From: Rhodobacteraceae bacterium UBA1957
GTDB lineage: Bacteria > Pseudomonadota > Alphaproteobacteria > Rhodobacterales > Rhodobacteraceae
Length of the DNA stretch: 8,838 bases
NCBI GenBank assembly: GCA_002336405.1
Contig: DDEJ01000038.1
Coordinates: forward strand, 1-8,838
Direction of reading: 5' to 3'
Positions 1 to 7,185 of this stretch are shown here, piece after piece. The translations under genes were made by a program, and so were the position numbers. Below the pieces are notes generated by a model. It saw only the letters and a list, made by a program, of their open reading frames with translations, did not search any database and had not been told where the DNA came from. Each line of letters begins with the position of its first letter. Position 1 is the stretch's first letter.

Positions 1-58
1 GGGGGAATTGCCACAAATATTCAATCAAACCCCCACCAGTTTAAATATGGGACTCTAG

Positions 59-1897
59 TTATTTATCGAGGTCTATATCGATAAACCCGCCAGATTGACG
101 GTTCCAAAATCCTGCATAAAGACCCCGTTTTGCCAAAAGATCTGCATGGGTGCCATCTTCGACAATTCTGCCCTGTTCCATCACCAATATGCGATCCATT
201 TGCGCGATGGTTGACAGACGGTGGGCAATTGCAATCACGGTTTTTCCAGTCATCATCTGGTAAAGCGTCTGTTGAATGGCCGCCTCAACCTCGCTGTCCA
301 AGGCGCTGGTCGCCTCATCAAGCAGCAGGATTGGGGCATTTTTCAAAACCACCCGCGCCAGACTGATGCGCTGACGCTCGCCGCCTGACAATTTCACCCC
401 GCGCTCGCCCACATGGGCATCATAGCCTGAGCGCCCTTCGAGATCTTGGAGGTTCAGAATAAACTCTTGGGCTTTGGCCTGACGCGCGGCCTGGATCATC
501 GCTGGATCACCGGCATCTGCGCAGCCATATAGAATATTGTCGCGGATCGACCGATGCAGCAAAGCGCCCTCTTGCTGAACCATGCCGATCTGGCCCCGCA
601 AGCTGTCTTGGGTGACATCAGACACGCTTTGCCCATCAATCATAATTTGCCCGGTCTCAATGTCATAAAACCGCAGCAACAATTTCAACAATGTCGACTT
701 TCCCGCCCCAGAGCGCCCAACCAGACCGATTTTTTCACCAGGTTGGATAGTGAAAGACACATCGCTAAGCCCGCCACTTTGACGGCCATAATGATGCGAC
801 AAGCCCTGCACTTCGATCTTGCCTTCGGTGATGGTGAGCGGTTGCGCCCCTGCTATATCAACCATCTCAATCGGCTTTGAAATGGTCTCCATACCTTCTG
901 AAACCACGCCCAATTGCCGAAAAAATGACGACAGCGCCCACATGATCCAACCGGTCATCGCGTTCAACCGCAGGGTCAAGGCAGTTGCCGCCGCCACCAC
1001 CCCAATGCTGGCCTCCCCCTGCATCCACAGAGCAAAAGCCCATCCAACCACGCCCACGATCAACAGCCCGTTCAGCACCACAAGCCCGATTTCCATCAAT
1101 GTTGAAATGCGCATCTCAACCTGAAAGGTCTGGCGCGTGGCCTCAATCGCCGTCTTGGCATAACCCAGTTCTTCATTGCCTTGGGCAAACATTTTCACCG
1201 AATGAATATTGGTATAGGCATCCACCACCCGCCCCGTCACGGTCGAGCGCGCATCCGATGACGCCTTGGAGGCAGGCCCAACACGTTTGATCGTCCAACG
1301 GATCAGCACCCCATAGAGCAAAAACCACCCCAGCAGCGGCACCGACAAGCGCAGATCAGCCTGCGCCAGCAACACCCAAGCCCCCAACAGATAAGCCAGT
1401 GAAAATGTAATGGCGTCAAACACCTGAAACACCGCCTCGCCAGCCGCCGGCGGGGTCTGCATAATCCGGTTGGCGATCCGCCCGGCAAAATCATTCTCGA
1501 ACCAACCCACCGATTGACGCAACACATGGCGGTGTGCCCGCCACCGAAACAATGTACCATAGTTGGGCAGTATAGTATTGTTCATTAACAGCACATTCAC
1601 CACATGCAGCCCCGGGCGCAACACAAGAATAAACAACGCCAAAGCGATTAAAAATGCGCCATGGTTCTGCCAGACCTGCGCCGGATCACCTGACAAAGCA
1701 TCGACCACCCACCCCATGTAATAAATCAACCCGATTTCGACCAAAGCCACGATAATCGACGTCACCGCCGCCCAGACAAAAACCTGTTTGAAGGGCTGGG
1801 AATAGGCGCGCATAAACGGCCACAACTTGGTCGGCGGCGTGTCAGTTTGCGGATACGCGCAATAGGGATCGACCAGATTTTCAAAAAAGCGAAACAT
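59..1897 (-). CDS. ABC exporter half-transporter (fused permease and ATPase), substrate unknown
   Basis: This 612-residue inner-membrane protein has the MsbA/multidrug type IV exporter architecture: an N-terminal six-helix permease (about residues 38-325) and a C-terminal nucleotide-binding domain (about 360-605). It should work as a homodimer or heterodimer, using ATP to export a lipid, peptide or drug-like substrate that the sequence does not identify. Visible motifs are Walker A GRSGAGKST (394-402), Q-loop VQQE near 441, signature LSGGERQR (503-510), Walker B ILLLDEATSALD (523-534, catalytic Glu 528) and the H-loop His 559 in AHRLST. All ATPase residues look intact. I chose the ATG at 1897 over an in-frame TTG five codons upstream, because a GAG lies six bases before the ATG and the TTG has no Shine-Dalgarno. 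It is the last gene of the minus-strand block, 115 bp after lysE, so it may be read from its own promoter. Family is certain; substrate is not. Confidence 0.95.
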   Translation of the reverse strand: MFRFFENLVDPYCAYPQTDTPPTKLWPFMRAYSQPFKQVFVWAAVTSIIVALVEIGLIYYMGWVVDALSGDPAQVWQNHGAFLIALALFILVLRPGLHVVNVLLMNNTILPNYGTLFRWRAHRHVLRQSVGWFENDFAGRIANRIMQTPPAAGEAVFQVFDAITFSLAYLLGAWVLLAQADLRLSVPLLGWFLLYGVLIRWTIKRVGPASKASSDARSTVTGRVVDAYTNIHSVKMFAQGNEELGYAKTAIEATRQTFQVEMRISTLMEIGLVVLNGLLIVGVVGWAFALWMQGEASIGVVAAATALTLRLNAMTGWIMWALSSFFRQLGVVSEGMETISKPIEMVDIAGAQPLTITEGKIEVQGLSHHYGRQSGGLSDVSFTIQPGEKIGLVGRSGAGKSTLLKLLLRFYDIETGQIMIDGQSVSDVTQDSLRGQIGMVQQEGALLHRSIRDNILYGCADAGDPAMIQAARQAKAQEFILNLQDLEGRSGYDAHVGERGVKLSGGERQRISLARVVLKNAPILLLDEATSALDSEVEAAIQQTLYQMMTGKTVIAIAHRLSTIAQMDRILVMEQGRIVEDGTHADLLAKRGLYAGFWNRQSGGFIDIDLDK

Positions 1898-1932
1898 GAG
1901 ATACTCGGGCAAATGAAAGCTACGTAGTTTGT

Positions 1933-1941
1933 CTTATAACA
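1933..1941 (-). promoter_or_regulatory. possible extended -10 promoter for the ABC transporter gene
   Basis: On the minus strand this reads TGTTATAAG, an extended -10 pattern (TG-N-TATAAG) that would start transcription near 1926, about 28 bases before the ABC start codon. No convincing -35 hexamer lies 16-18 bases upstream. This is pattern inference only; readthrough from lysE is equally possible. Confidence 0.3.
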
Positions 1942-1960
1942 GTGAGCGTTTTATTCTAGG

Positions 1961-1981
1961 AGTTGCAAGGCGCAGGCAACT
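1961..1981 (-). terminator. small inverted repeat between lysE and the ABC gene, possible weak terminator or attenuator
   Basis: The minus strand reads AGTTGC, a nine-base spacer, then GCAACT: a perfect 6-bp stem. It lies 32-52 bases past the lysE stop. No U-tract follows the stem (the next bases are CCTAGAATAAAACG), so it is not a classical intrinsic terminator. It could be a weak terminator, an RNA-stabilising 3' end or an operator. The rest of this spacer shows nothing else beyond the -10-like element nearer the ABC gene. Confidence 0.3.
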
Positions 1982-2012
1982 GAAAACAGAGACTTTCGCT
2001 TTATGGATCTGA

Positions 2013-2621
2013 TTATTCTTGAAATAAAAACACCACACAGCTCAAGATCAAAAATCCCATAATCCGGTTAAACCAGATTAGCCGCAACGGGGTCTGCAGC
2101 AAGCGCCCAATGGCCTGACCCAGCACTGTCCAGCTTGAGGCTGTGCAAACCCCCACAAGGCTGAAGACCAACCCGATTATTACCGCGCTATGCGCAGGAA
2201 ATTCGATGATGATGAACTGCGAAGTGACCGCAATGGACATGGCCCAGCCTTTTGGGTTGAGCCATTGGATTGCGGCCGCCTGCAAAAAAGTGAACGGCTG
2301 CCGCCCGGCATCTTGCGATCCGATCTGGTGTGCGGTAGCGGTGCGCCATGCCACATAGATCAGCAGACCAACACCCGCCCAGCGCAGTATCTCGCGCAAT
2401 AGCTTGCTTTGCTGAAAGATCTCGCCCAAAAAAATCCCAACGCAAAATATCATAAACCCAAAGCCCAGAGATATGCCCAGAATATGAGGAAGCGTGCGGC
2501 GATACCCAAAATGTGCCCCAGAGGCGGCCACCATGGCATTGTTTGGCCCAGGGGTGATCGCAGTGGCTATGGTCAGACCGATTAGGGCAACAAAACTATC
2601 GACAGACATTATGAAGGGCAT
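2013..2621 (-). CDS. LysE/RhtB-family amino-acid exporter
   Basis: The product is a 202-residue, highly hydrophobic inner-membrane protein of the LysE/RhtB translocator family. Members export amino acids or derivatives such as lysine, threonine, homoserine lactones or cysteine precursors by proton antiport. The hallmark PGPNN is at residues 24-28 in the first helix, and the conserved mid-protein QWLNPKGW is at 119-126. About six membrane segments can be placed near 8-30, 44-67, 82-94, 112-138, 145-168 and 186-201. The length is typical of the family. The ATG at 2621 is preferred over a second ATG four codons later because AAGG lies seven bases upstream (2629-2632). The gene starts 42 bases after the cca stop on the same strand, so it is probably cotranscribed with hslO-nudix-cca. 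Substrate cannot be assigned. Confidence 0.92.
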   Translation of the reverse strand: MPFIMSVDSFVALIGLTIATAITPGPNNAMVAASGAHFGYRRTLPHILGISLGFGFMIFCVGIFLGEIFQQSKLLREILRWAGVGLLIYVAWRTATAHQIGSQDAGRQPFTFLQAAAIQWLNPKGWAMSIAVTSQFIIIEFPAHSAVIIGLVFSLVGVCTASSWTVLGQAIGRLLQTPLRLIWFNRIMGFLILSCVVFLFQE

Positions 2622-2663
2622 GGTCTGACCTTAAAATGGCACTTCATGACAGACATCGCGGGT

Positions 2664-3824
2664 TCACACAGCTGATCTCAACAACGCCGCACGGGTCAGT
2701 TGAAAGTCTGATGCGATCCAGCGCGCCTCGCATTTTCTTAACGCCTGCCCAAGTGCGGCACCCTGCACAAAAGGCAAAAGATCCGCACTTTTGACAGGGC
2801 AAACCACCGCAGCTCCACGCGCAATCAGGGTATGGCTGGTGGCATCAAAATGTGTCTCAAACAACGCGGCACGCAGTAAACATACATCCAAAGCAAAGGC
2901 AGCACCCCCACGATACGCCAGTTCAGCCGGACCCTGCATGTTGCCCAACGCAGCACCAATCTGTGCGTGTCGCCGCGCCTCAGCTTTGCTCAAACGCAGT
3001 GCCATAATGACCTCTTGGCCTGTGGTCAGCGCCGCCAAACGCCGGATTGGATCAGCGCGCACGCCCTGCGCAACCTCGAGATGGACAAGCGGGGCCAGCG
3101 CGCGGTCATCGGCTGCTGGTAACAATTTCAGCAAAACCCCGGTCGCGCGCATACCAGCCAAAGCGGGAGCCGGATCGGGCGCGGCAAGTAGCTTTTTCAT
3201 TTCACTGCCGACCCGTTCACCCGACAGGCTGGAAAGACCCTCAAGATTGGCGGCAATTGCTGCCAGTGCGGTTGGGTCAAACCCGACCTCGGGGTCACTA
3301 TACATTGCAGAAAATCGAAAAAACCGCAGACTGCGCAGAAAATCTTCTTGAATGCGCCGGGACGCGTCTTCGATAAACCGAAGCCTTCGTGCCTTTAAAT
3401 CTGTCAAACCGCCCAGAGGATCAACCACGATACCCTGTGGTGTGGCGTAAAGTGCGTTCATCGTGAAATCACGCCGGCGTGCGTCCTCGACGATATCATT
3501 TGAAAAAGCCACAACCGCGCGGCGTCCGTCGGTGGCGATATCACGGCGGAACGTTGTGATCTCATGGGGCTGTCCCTGCGAGACCACCGTCACTGTCCCA
3601 TGATCGATCCCTGTCGGAATACCCTTCAGCCCAGCGCCTTGGCACAGCGATAAAACAGTTTGCGGCACCGCATCAGTGGCCAAATCGATGTCGGTTACCG
3701 GTAGCCCTAGCAGCCCGTTTCGGACACAGCCGCCCACAAAATAGACCTTCTGGCCCGCAGCTGTCAGCGCGGCAAAAATCGCCTGCGTTGCCGCGTTTTC
3801 AACCCAAGGGGCGCTTAACCGCAT
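2664..3824 (-). CDS. cca: CCA tRNA nucleotidyltransferase / poly(A) polymerase family protein
   Basis: The 386-residue protein belongs to the class II nucleotidyltransferases, which add or repair the 3' CCA end of tRNA using CTP and ATP. The head domain carries GG (31-32) followed by the metal-binding DID (Asp 45 and Asp 47). Next come EITTFRRD (88-95), RRDFTMNAL (117-125), VDPLGG (134-139) and the neck motif EDFLRSLRFFRF (160-171). These are the family's ordered signatures and none is broken. The C-terminal body is helical and less conserved, as expected. The frame extends 14 codons upstream to another ATG, but I chose the ATG at 3824 because it overlaps the stop of the upstream NUDIX gene as TAATG, a classic translational-coupling junction, and because the extension would lie inside that gene. 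A poly(A) polymerase role cannot be excluded by sequence, but a CCA-type enzyme is the usual annotation in this lineage. Confidence 0.93.
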   Translation of the reverse strand: MRLSAPWVENAATQAIFAALTAAGQKVYFVGGCVRNGLLGLPVTDIDLATDAVPQTVLSLCQGAGLKGIPTGIDHGTVTVVSQGQPHEITTFRRDIATDGRRAVVAFSNDIVEDARRRDFTMNALYATPQGIVVDPLGGLTDLKARRLRFIEDASRRIQEDFLRSLRFFRFSAMYSDPEVGFDPTALAAIAANLEGLSSLSGERVGSEMKKLLAAPDPAPALAGMRATGVLLKLLPAADDRALAPLVHLEVAQGVRADPIRRLAALTTGQEVIMALRLSKAEARRHAQIGAALGNMQGPAELAYRGGAAFALDVCLLRAALFETHFDATSHTLIARGAAVVCPVKSADLLPFVQGAALGQALRKCEARWIASDFQLTRAALLRSAV

Positions 3825-4411
3825 TAACCTATCATCCGCCGTAAAATACACGCTGTTGCTCCCCATATATAATATGGACCGTAAGGCACCGTATAATAGT
3901 GGCGCTTGTTTCCACGCCAGCGCCGCGATTGGATCACAAAATTCTGCGGATTCATGACATGCTGTAAGGGCACTGAAAACACCTCAGACACCTCGCCTTG
4001 TTCAGCCTTGGGTTCGAAATCACAAGTCATACGCCCCAAAACCGGGGTTACAGCAAACCCCGTGACCGTCTCATGGCTGGGCAGTTGACCTAAAACCTCC
4101 ACCTCGTTTGGTGCAAGTCCGATCTCTTCGTGCGCTTCACGCAGCGCCGTGATGGAAATATCTGTATCTGCATCATCCCGTTTGCCTCCCGGAAAAGCGA
4201 TCTGCCCGGGATGATGTTTCAGCGCCGAAGACCGTTTGGTCAACACCAGATGCGGCTGTCCGGCCAGCATCTTATACACCACAAGGACCGCAGCCGGACG
4301 CAAAACCCGACCCAGTGGCAACACCACGTCTGGGTTTAGATCAAAATCAGAGGACGTAGCACCGGAGGCCTGTACGGCCGCATGAAAAACCGCAAGCGGA
4401 TCATGCGCCAT
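3824..4411 (-). CDS. NudL-type NUDIX hydrolase, probable CoA diphosphatase
   Basis: The 195-residue protein has the combined signature of CoA diphosphatases. The family-specific run LVLTKRSSALKHHPGQIAFP (residues 55-74) is followed directly by GG and a Nudix box ending ALREAHEEIGL (89-99). The box spacing from the second Gly to the Arg is one residue longer than the standard box, as in E. coli NudL. Catalytic metal ligands Glu 92, Glu 95 and Glu 96 are present. The predicted reaction splits CoA or acyl-CoA into 4'-phosphopantetheine and 3',5'-ADP in the cytoplasm. The start at 4411 is supported by GAGG six bases upstream and gives an 11-bp overlap with the hslo stop. A more upstream ATG at 4459 would push the overlap to 59 bp and is less likely. 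The stop shares a base with the cca start. Substrate is inferred from family only. Confidence 0.92.
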   Translation of the reverse strand: MAHDPLAVFHAAVQASGATSSDFDLNPDVVLPLGRVLRPAAVLVVYKMLAGQPHLVLTKRSSALKHHPGQIAFPGGKRDDADTDISITALREAHEEIGLAPNEVEVLGQLPSHETVTGFAVTPVLGRMTCDFEPKAEQGEVSEVFSVPLQHVMNPQNFVIQSRRWRGNKRHYYTVPYGPYYIWGATACILRRMIG

Positions 4412-5393
4412 CCATTGCCTCAAATCCCACCGTTTTCGGGTCCAAATCATAATTAGCACCGCAAAACTGACAATCAGCGGTCACCCGTCCCTGATCAGTG
4501 GTCATGGTGATAATGTCCTTGGCCGAATAAATCGAAAGGCTTTGACGTACCCTTTCCTCTGAACAACTACAGCCGAACCGCACTGTTTGGGGGTCAAAAA
4601 CCCTTGGTTTTTCCTCATGAAACAGGCGGTATAACAAATCTGTTGGCGCAAGGCTGGGCCCCACCAATTCGATCTCTTCCACCGTATCAAGCAACATATT
4701 GACCCGAGCCCAGTTTTCACTGCTATCGCCACTGACAATATCCGCTGCCGCCAACAAGCCACCTTGTCCAGACCCCCCTTCGGTTTCAGCAGCGACAAAT
4801 GGTGAAGCTTTTGGCATATGCTGCAGCATTATACCCCCAGCACGCCAATGCTCTGCGCCACCACTTTCAGTGGATTTCCCCAAATTCAGATGGAACCGGG
4901 TAGGCAATTGCTCAGATTGGGCAAAATACGTCTCGGCGCTACTGGAAATTGATGCACCAGTCAGCGGCGAAATACCTTGATAAGGGGTCATGCCCTGCCC
5001 TTGATCAATCAGAATGGCAAAATATCCCTCACCAACCTGAGAATACGGATCACCCTCACTCATCCGCTCTTGATCAAAGCTGGCATAGGCCCGAATACGC
5101 GCCGGATCGCCACTTTCACTGGGCCCATAATAATCGGTCGCAATCATGCGCACGGGGCCCTTGGACTGAACCTGTAGCGACAGTTTCCATTTTTGTTTCA
5201 TACTCTCACCGATCAGCGCCGTTAGAACGGCCATTTCGGCAACCAGCGCCTCAACCTGTGCGGGATAATTATGTTGTCCAAGAATGCCTGCCAATACGCC
5301 ATCAAGGCGTGACACCCGGCCTCTAATGTCTGCTTTATCAAGTTGAAACGGCAAGACCGTATCATCCCAAGCTGTTTTGGTTGCGAGCGTCAT
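4401..5393 (-). CDS. hslO: Hsp33 redox-regulated molecular chaperone
   Basis: The 330-residue cytoplasmic protein is Hsp33, an ATP-independent holdase that is inactive when its C-terminal zinc centre is reduced. It becomes active when oxidants such as peroxide or hypochlorite form disulfides and release the zinc. The four zinc cysteines are present in the right pattern: C275-S-C277, then 30 residues, then C308-Q-F-C311. Other family features are YFAQSEQLPT (156-165) in the core domain and the NLGKS and GGIMLQ stretches. Length is slightly above the roughly 290 residues of E. coli Hsp33, partly through a longer N-terminus. The start ATG at 5393 has AAGGA seven bases upstream (5401-5405). It heads the hslO-nudix-cca chain, and its stop lies inside the start of the next gene. 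Oxidative or heat-stress control is expected for the family but no specific operator is recognisable. Confidence 0.96.
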   Translation of the reverse strand: MTLATKTAWDDTVLPFQLDKADIRGRVSRLDGVLAGILGQHNYPAQVEALVAEMAVLTALIGESMKQKWKLSLQVQSKGPVRMIATDYYGPSESGDPARIRAYASFDQERMSEGDPYSQVGEGYFAILIDQGQGMTPYQGISPLTGASISSSAETYFAQSEQLPTRFHLNLGKSTESGGAEHWRAGGIMLQHMPKASPFVAAETEGGSGQGGLLAAADIVSGDSSENWARVNMLLDTVEEIELVGPSLAPTDLLYRLFHEEKPRVFDPQTVRFGCSCSEERVRQSLSIYSAKDIITMTTDQGRVTADCQFCGANYDLDPKTVGFEAMDGA

Positions 5394-5400
5394 AAGGGTT

Positions 5401-5405
5401 TCCTT
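5401..5405 (-). promoter_or_regulatory. Shine-Dalgarno of hslO
   Basis: AAGGA on the minus strand, seven bases before the hslO ATG. It is a strong ribosome binding site that fixes the start of the first gene of the operon. Confidence 0.75.
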
Positions 5406-5431
5406 GCGGCCTATCTGTTGGCATACCGACC

Positions 5432-5461
5432 TCTATATAGTCAGTTCCACTAAAGGTCCAA
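5432..5461 (-). promoter_or_regulatory. candidate promoter of the hslO operon
   Basis: On the minus strand a TTGGAC hexamer (5456-5461) is followed 16 to 18 bases later by overlapping -10-like hexamers TATATA (5434-5439) and TATAGA (5432-5437). Initiation would fall near 5425, leaving a leader of about 30 bases that includes the AAGGA. The core CTATATAG (5433-5440) is a perfect 8-bp palindrome, so the same element could also face the divergent plus-strand NUDIX gene, although I see no good plus-strand -35. This is inference from spacing and consensus only. Confidence 0.4.
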
Positions 5462-5468
5462 GGGGGGG
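5461..5468 (+). promoter_or_regulatory. G-rich Shine-Dalgarno of the plus-strand NUDIX gene
   Basis: AGGGGGGG sits six bases before the ATG at 5475. A run of seven G is unusual as a ribosome binding site, but it covers the AGG/GGG core and is correctly spaced. Confidence 0.6.
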
Positions 5469-5474
5469 TAGCGC

Positions 5475-5918
5475 ATGATCAGACGTTTCGGGGCCATACC
5501 AGAGCGCAACAAACAATATACCAGACGCCCGGGTGTCTATGTTATCTTGCCATATCGTGGCATGATTTTGCTCACCTATCAAGCGGATCCGTTTTGGGAG
5601 TTTCAACTCCCCGGAGGTGGCATTGATCCTGGTGAGTCCTCGATCCGCGCGCTCCACCGCGAAGTTCTTGAGGAAACCGGCTGGTCCCTCAGCAAGCCCC
5701 GCCGGATTGGCGTTTTTCGCAAATTTGTCGACATGCCAGAATATGGTCTGAAGGCTGAAAAGATTTGTACGATCTATCTCGCACAGCCGGGACGCCGAAT
5801 GGGCCCTCCCCGCGAGGACGGTCATAGCGCCCATTGGGTACCACAGAACTTAGTGCCAGACCTTTTACACAACACCGGTGACCGACATTTTATGACAAAT
5901 TATCTCACAGGGGCGTGA
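5475..5918 (+). CDS. NUDIX hydrolase, substrate unknown
   Basis: The 147-residue cytoplasmic protein is a single NUDIX domain. The box is complete and canonical: Gly 48, five residues, Glu 54, seven residues, then REVLEETGW (62-70), with Glu 63, Glu 66 and Glu 67 available for magnesium. It begins with a short basic stretch (MIRRFGAIPE) before the first beta strand. Members of this small-domain group act on nucleoside triphosphates, nucleotide sugars, diadenosine polyphosphates or RNA 5' ends; nothing visible decides which. It lacks the LLTxRS/GQIAFPGG signature of the nearby CoA-diphosphatase gene, so the two are not close paralogues. It is the only plus-strand gene in the window, divergent from hslO across an 81-bp spacer. 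Its last 14 bases overlap, tail to tail, the end of the response regulator-phosphatase gene. Start choice is supported by the G-rich ribosome site. Confidence 0.93.
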   Translation: MIRRFGAIPERNKQYTRRPGVYVILPYRGMILLTYQADPFWEFQLPGGGIDPGESSIRALHREVLEETGWSLSKPRRIGVFRKFVDMPEYGLKAEKICTIYLAQPGRRMGPPREDGHSAHWVPQNLVPDLLHNTGDRHFMTNYLTGA

Positions 5919-7185
5919 GGTGATTAAATTCAAACAAAGCGGCAGATATATCATCATCAAGCCGCGCGCCCGGTGCCATGCTCAATTTCAATTTACCAAA
6001 AAGCTCGCCCAAAAACATCAGACCGCCTGAATCACCATCACTGGACCTCACCAAGTCCAACAACCCATCCTCATTAAGCATGTCACCATGTTTTGTTTTA
6101 CATTCTGTAAACCCATCAGAATACAGTAAAAGCCGGTCACCCGTTTTCAAATGTGTCTTGAATATCGAATAAGTTGCATCCTCAAGCAGACCGATTGGCA
6201 AGCCGCCCACGCCCAAAAAGTCCATATCTCCATTTGCCCGAATCAACAGCGGATGCGGATGACCCGCCTGTACAAGATTTACCTCGCCACTGTGCAGGTC
6301 TGCCGTTCCATAAATCATAGTAAAGTATTCAATTACACCAGAATCACGCGCCAACCTTTGGTTCAATAAATACGCTACCTCGTGTGGTGGCCGCAAATCG
6401 AAGCCTCCATCGGGTCGGGCCCGCATCGCAATGTTATAATCAGGAAACTCGTTGTTCAAATACCCCCCAACCTGCGCTGTCATCAGCGCAGAAGTGATAC
6501 CATGACCCGAAACGTCAATACAATAAAACCCAACATGATCTTGATCGCAGTTCAGAACACCCACAAGATCGCCACCAACATGACCGCAGGGTTGGAGCAA
6601 TAAACTGACACGCGAGGTCCCAAAATCACGCTGCCGGTCCGGCACCAATGCCTGTTGAATTTTGCGCGCCTGTAACAGATCTTGATCAATCGCATCATAA
6701 ACTGTCCGTAATTCCTCCAGCGTGTCAGTAACCAGAGTATTCTGCTCAGTCAGAGATCGATGCATGTCGATAATACGTTGCCCAGCTTTAATGCGCACAT
6801 GCAACTCACTGGCATTCATCGGCTTGGTCAGAAAATCATCAACGCCAATTTCCAAACCCTGCATCACCTCAACCTTTTCACTTCTCGAACTCACAAGAAT
6901 AAAATAACCATAATTTTCCCGCGGGATCGCACGAAACGCCCGGCAAAACGCCAGACCATTCATGTTGGGCATCATCCATTCGCAAACCACCAAATCAGGT
7001 GGATTCATGTAGCAAATTTCAAGTGCCTCAGCGCCAGAACTCGCCACATCAACCACAAACCCCCAGCGCACCAAAGAAGCTGATAATATTTTGCGTTGTA
7101 TCCTGCTATCATCCACCACTAAAGCACGGCTTGGAATATCCAACCGTGGTTCAAGTTTTGCAGACGATGATCTTGATATTTGCAC
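5905..7185 (-). CDS. response regulator fused to a SpoIIE/RsbU-type PP2C serine phosphatase
   Basis: The 426-residue protein has an N-terminal receiver domain (about 20-135), a helical, probably coiled-coil linker (about 136-185) and a C-terminal PPM/SpoIIE phosphatase domain (about 193-420). Such proteins usually dephosphorylate an anti-sigma-factor antagonist of the STAS type, and so control a partner-switching sigma pathway. In the receiver, the acidic pair D25-D26, Ser 99 and Lys 121 are present, but the phosphoacceptor position in the VVCEWMMP motif is Glu 69, not Asp. The phosphatase metal residues look intact: GGD (Asp 206), IDVSGHG (Asp 224), LLLYSDG (Asp 357) and the RLDDD cluster (411-413). 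The start is a GTG at 7185, chosen because AAGGA lies six bases upstream and the receiver begins soon after. The gene follows ilvA by 110 bp. No cognate kinase, STAS protein or anti-sigma factor is seen in the window. Confidence 0.94.
   Translation of the reverse strand: MQISRSSSAKLEPRLDIPSRALVVDDSRIQRKILSASLVRWGFVVDVASSGAEALEICYMNPPDLVVCEWMMPNMNGLAFCRAFRAIPRENYGYFILVSSRSEKVEVMQGLEIGVDDFLTKPMNASELHVRIKAGQRIIDMHRSLTEQNTLVTDTLEELRTVYDAIDQDLLQARKIQQALVPDRQRDFGTSRVSLLLQPCGHVGGDLVGVLNCDQDHVGFYCIDVSGHGITSALMTAQVGGYLNNEFPDYNIAMRARPDGGFDLRPPHEVAYLLNQRLARDSGVIEYFTMIYGTADLHSGEVNLVQAGHPHPLLIRANGDMDFLGVGGLPIGLLEDATYSIFKTHLKTGDRLLLYSDGFTECKTKHGDMLNEDGLLDLVRSSDGDSGGLMFLGELFGKLKLSMAPGARLDDDISAALFEFNHLTPL

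Noticed and set aside
1..58. GGGGG at the left edge and CCCCC some 25 bases later, considered as a terminator for the ABC gene
   Set aside because: Only five pairs can form, around a loop of about 24 bases, and no U-tract follows within the window. I see nothing else in this short end segment.
1920..1927. CTACGTAG 8-bp palindrome upstream of the ABC gene
   Set aside because: A single short palindrome with no second copy or known operator match is expected by chance at this frequency.
2791..3351. 186-codon open frame on the plus strand, antisense to cca
   Set aside because: It lies wholly within the well-supported cca gene, its peptide is rich in Ser, Ala and Arg with no family motif, and it looks like the codon-bias shadow typical of GC-rich coding DNA.
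4412..4459. Longer NUDIX start at 4459, overlapping hslO by 59 bp
   Set aside because: The ATG at 4411 has a well-placed GAGG, and the added N-terminal residues duplicate coding capacity used by the conserved hslO end.
4949..5326. 125-codon plus-strand open frame antisense to hslO
   Set aside because: The minus strand encodes intact Hsp33 here, and the antisense peptide is low-quality with many His, Pro and Gln residues.
5433..5834. 133-codon open frame on the minus strand, antisense to the plus-strand NUDIX gene
   Set aside because: The plus strand encodes a complete canonical Nudix box over the same bases, and the antisense peptide shows no recognisable domain.
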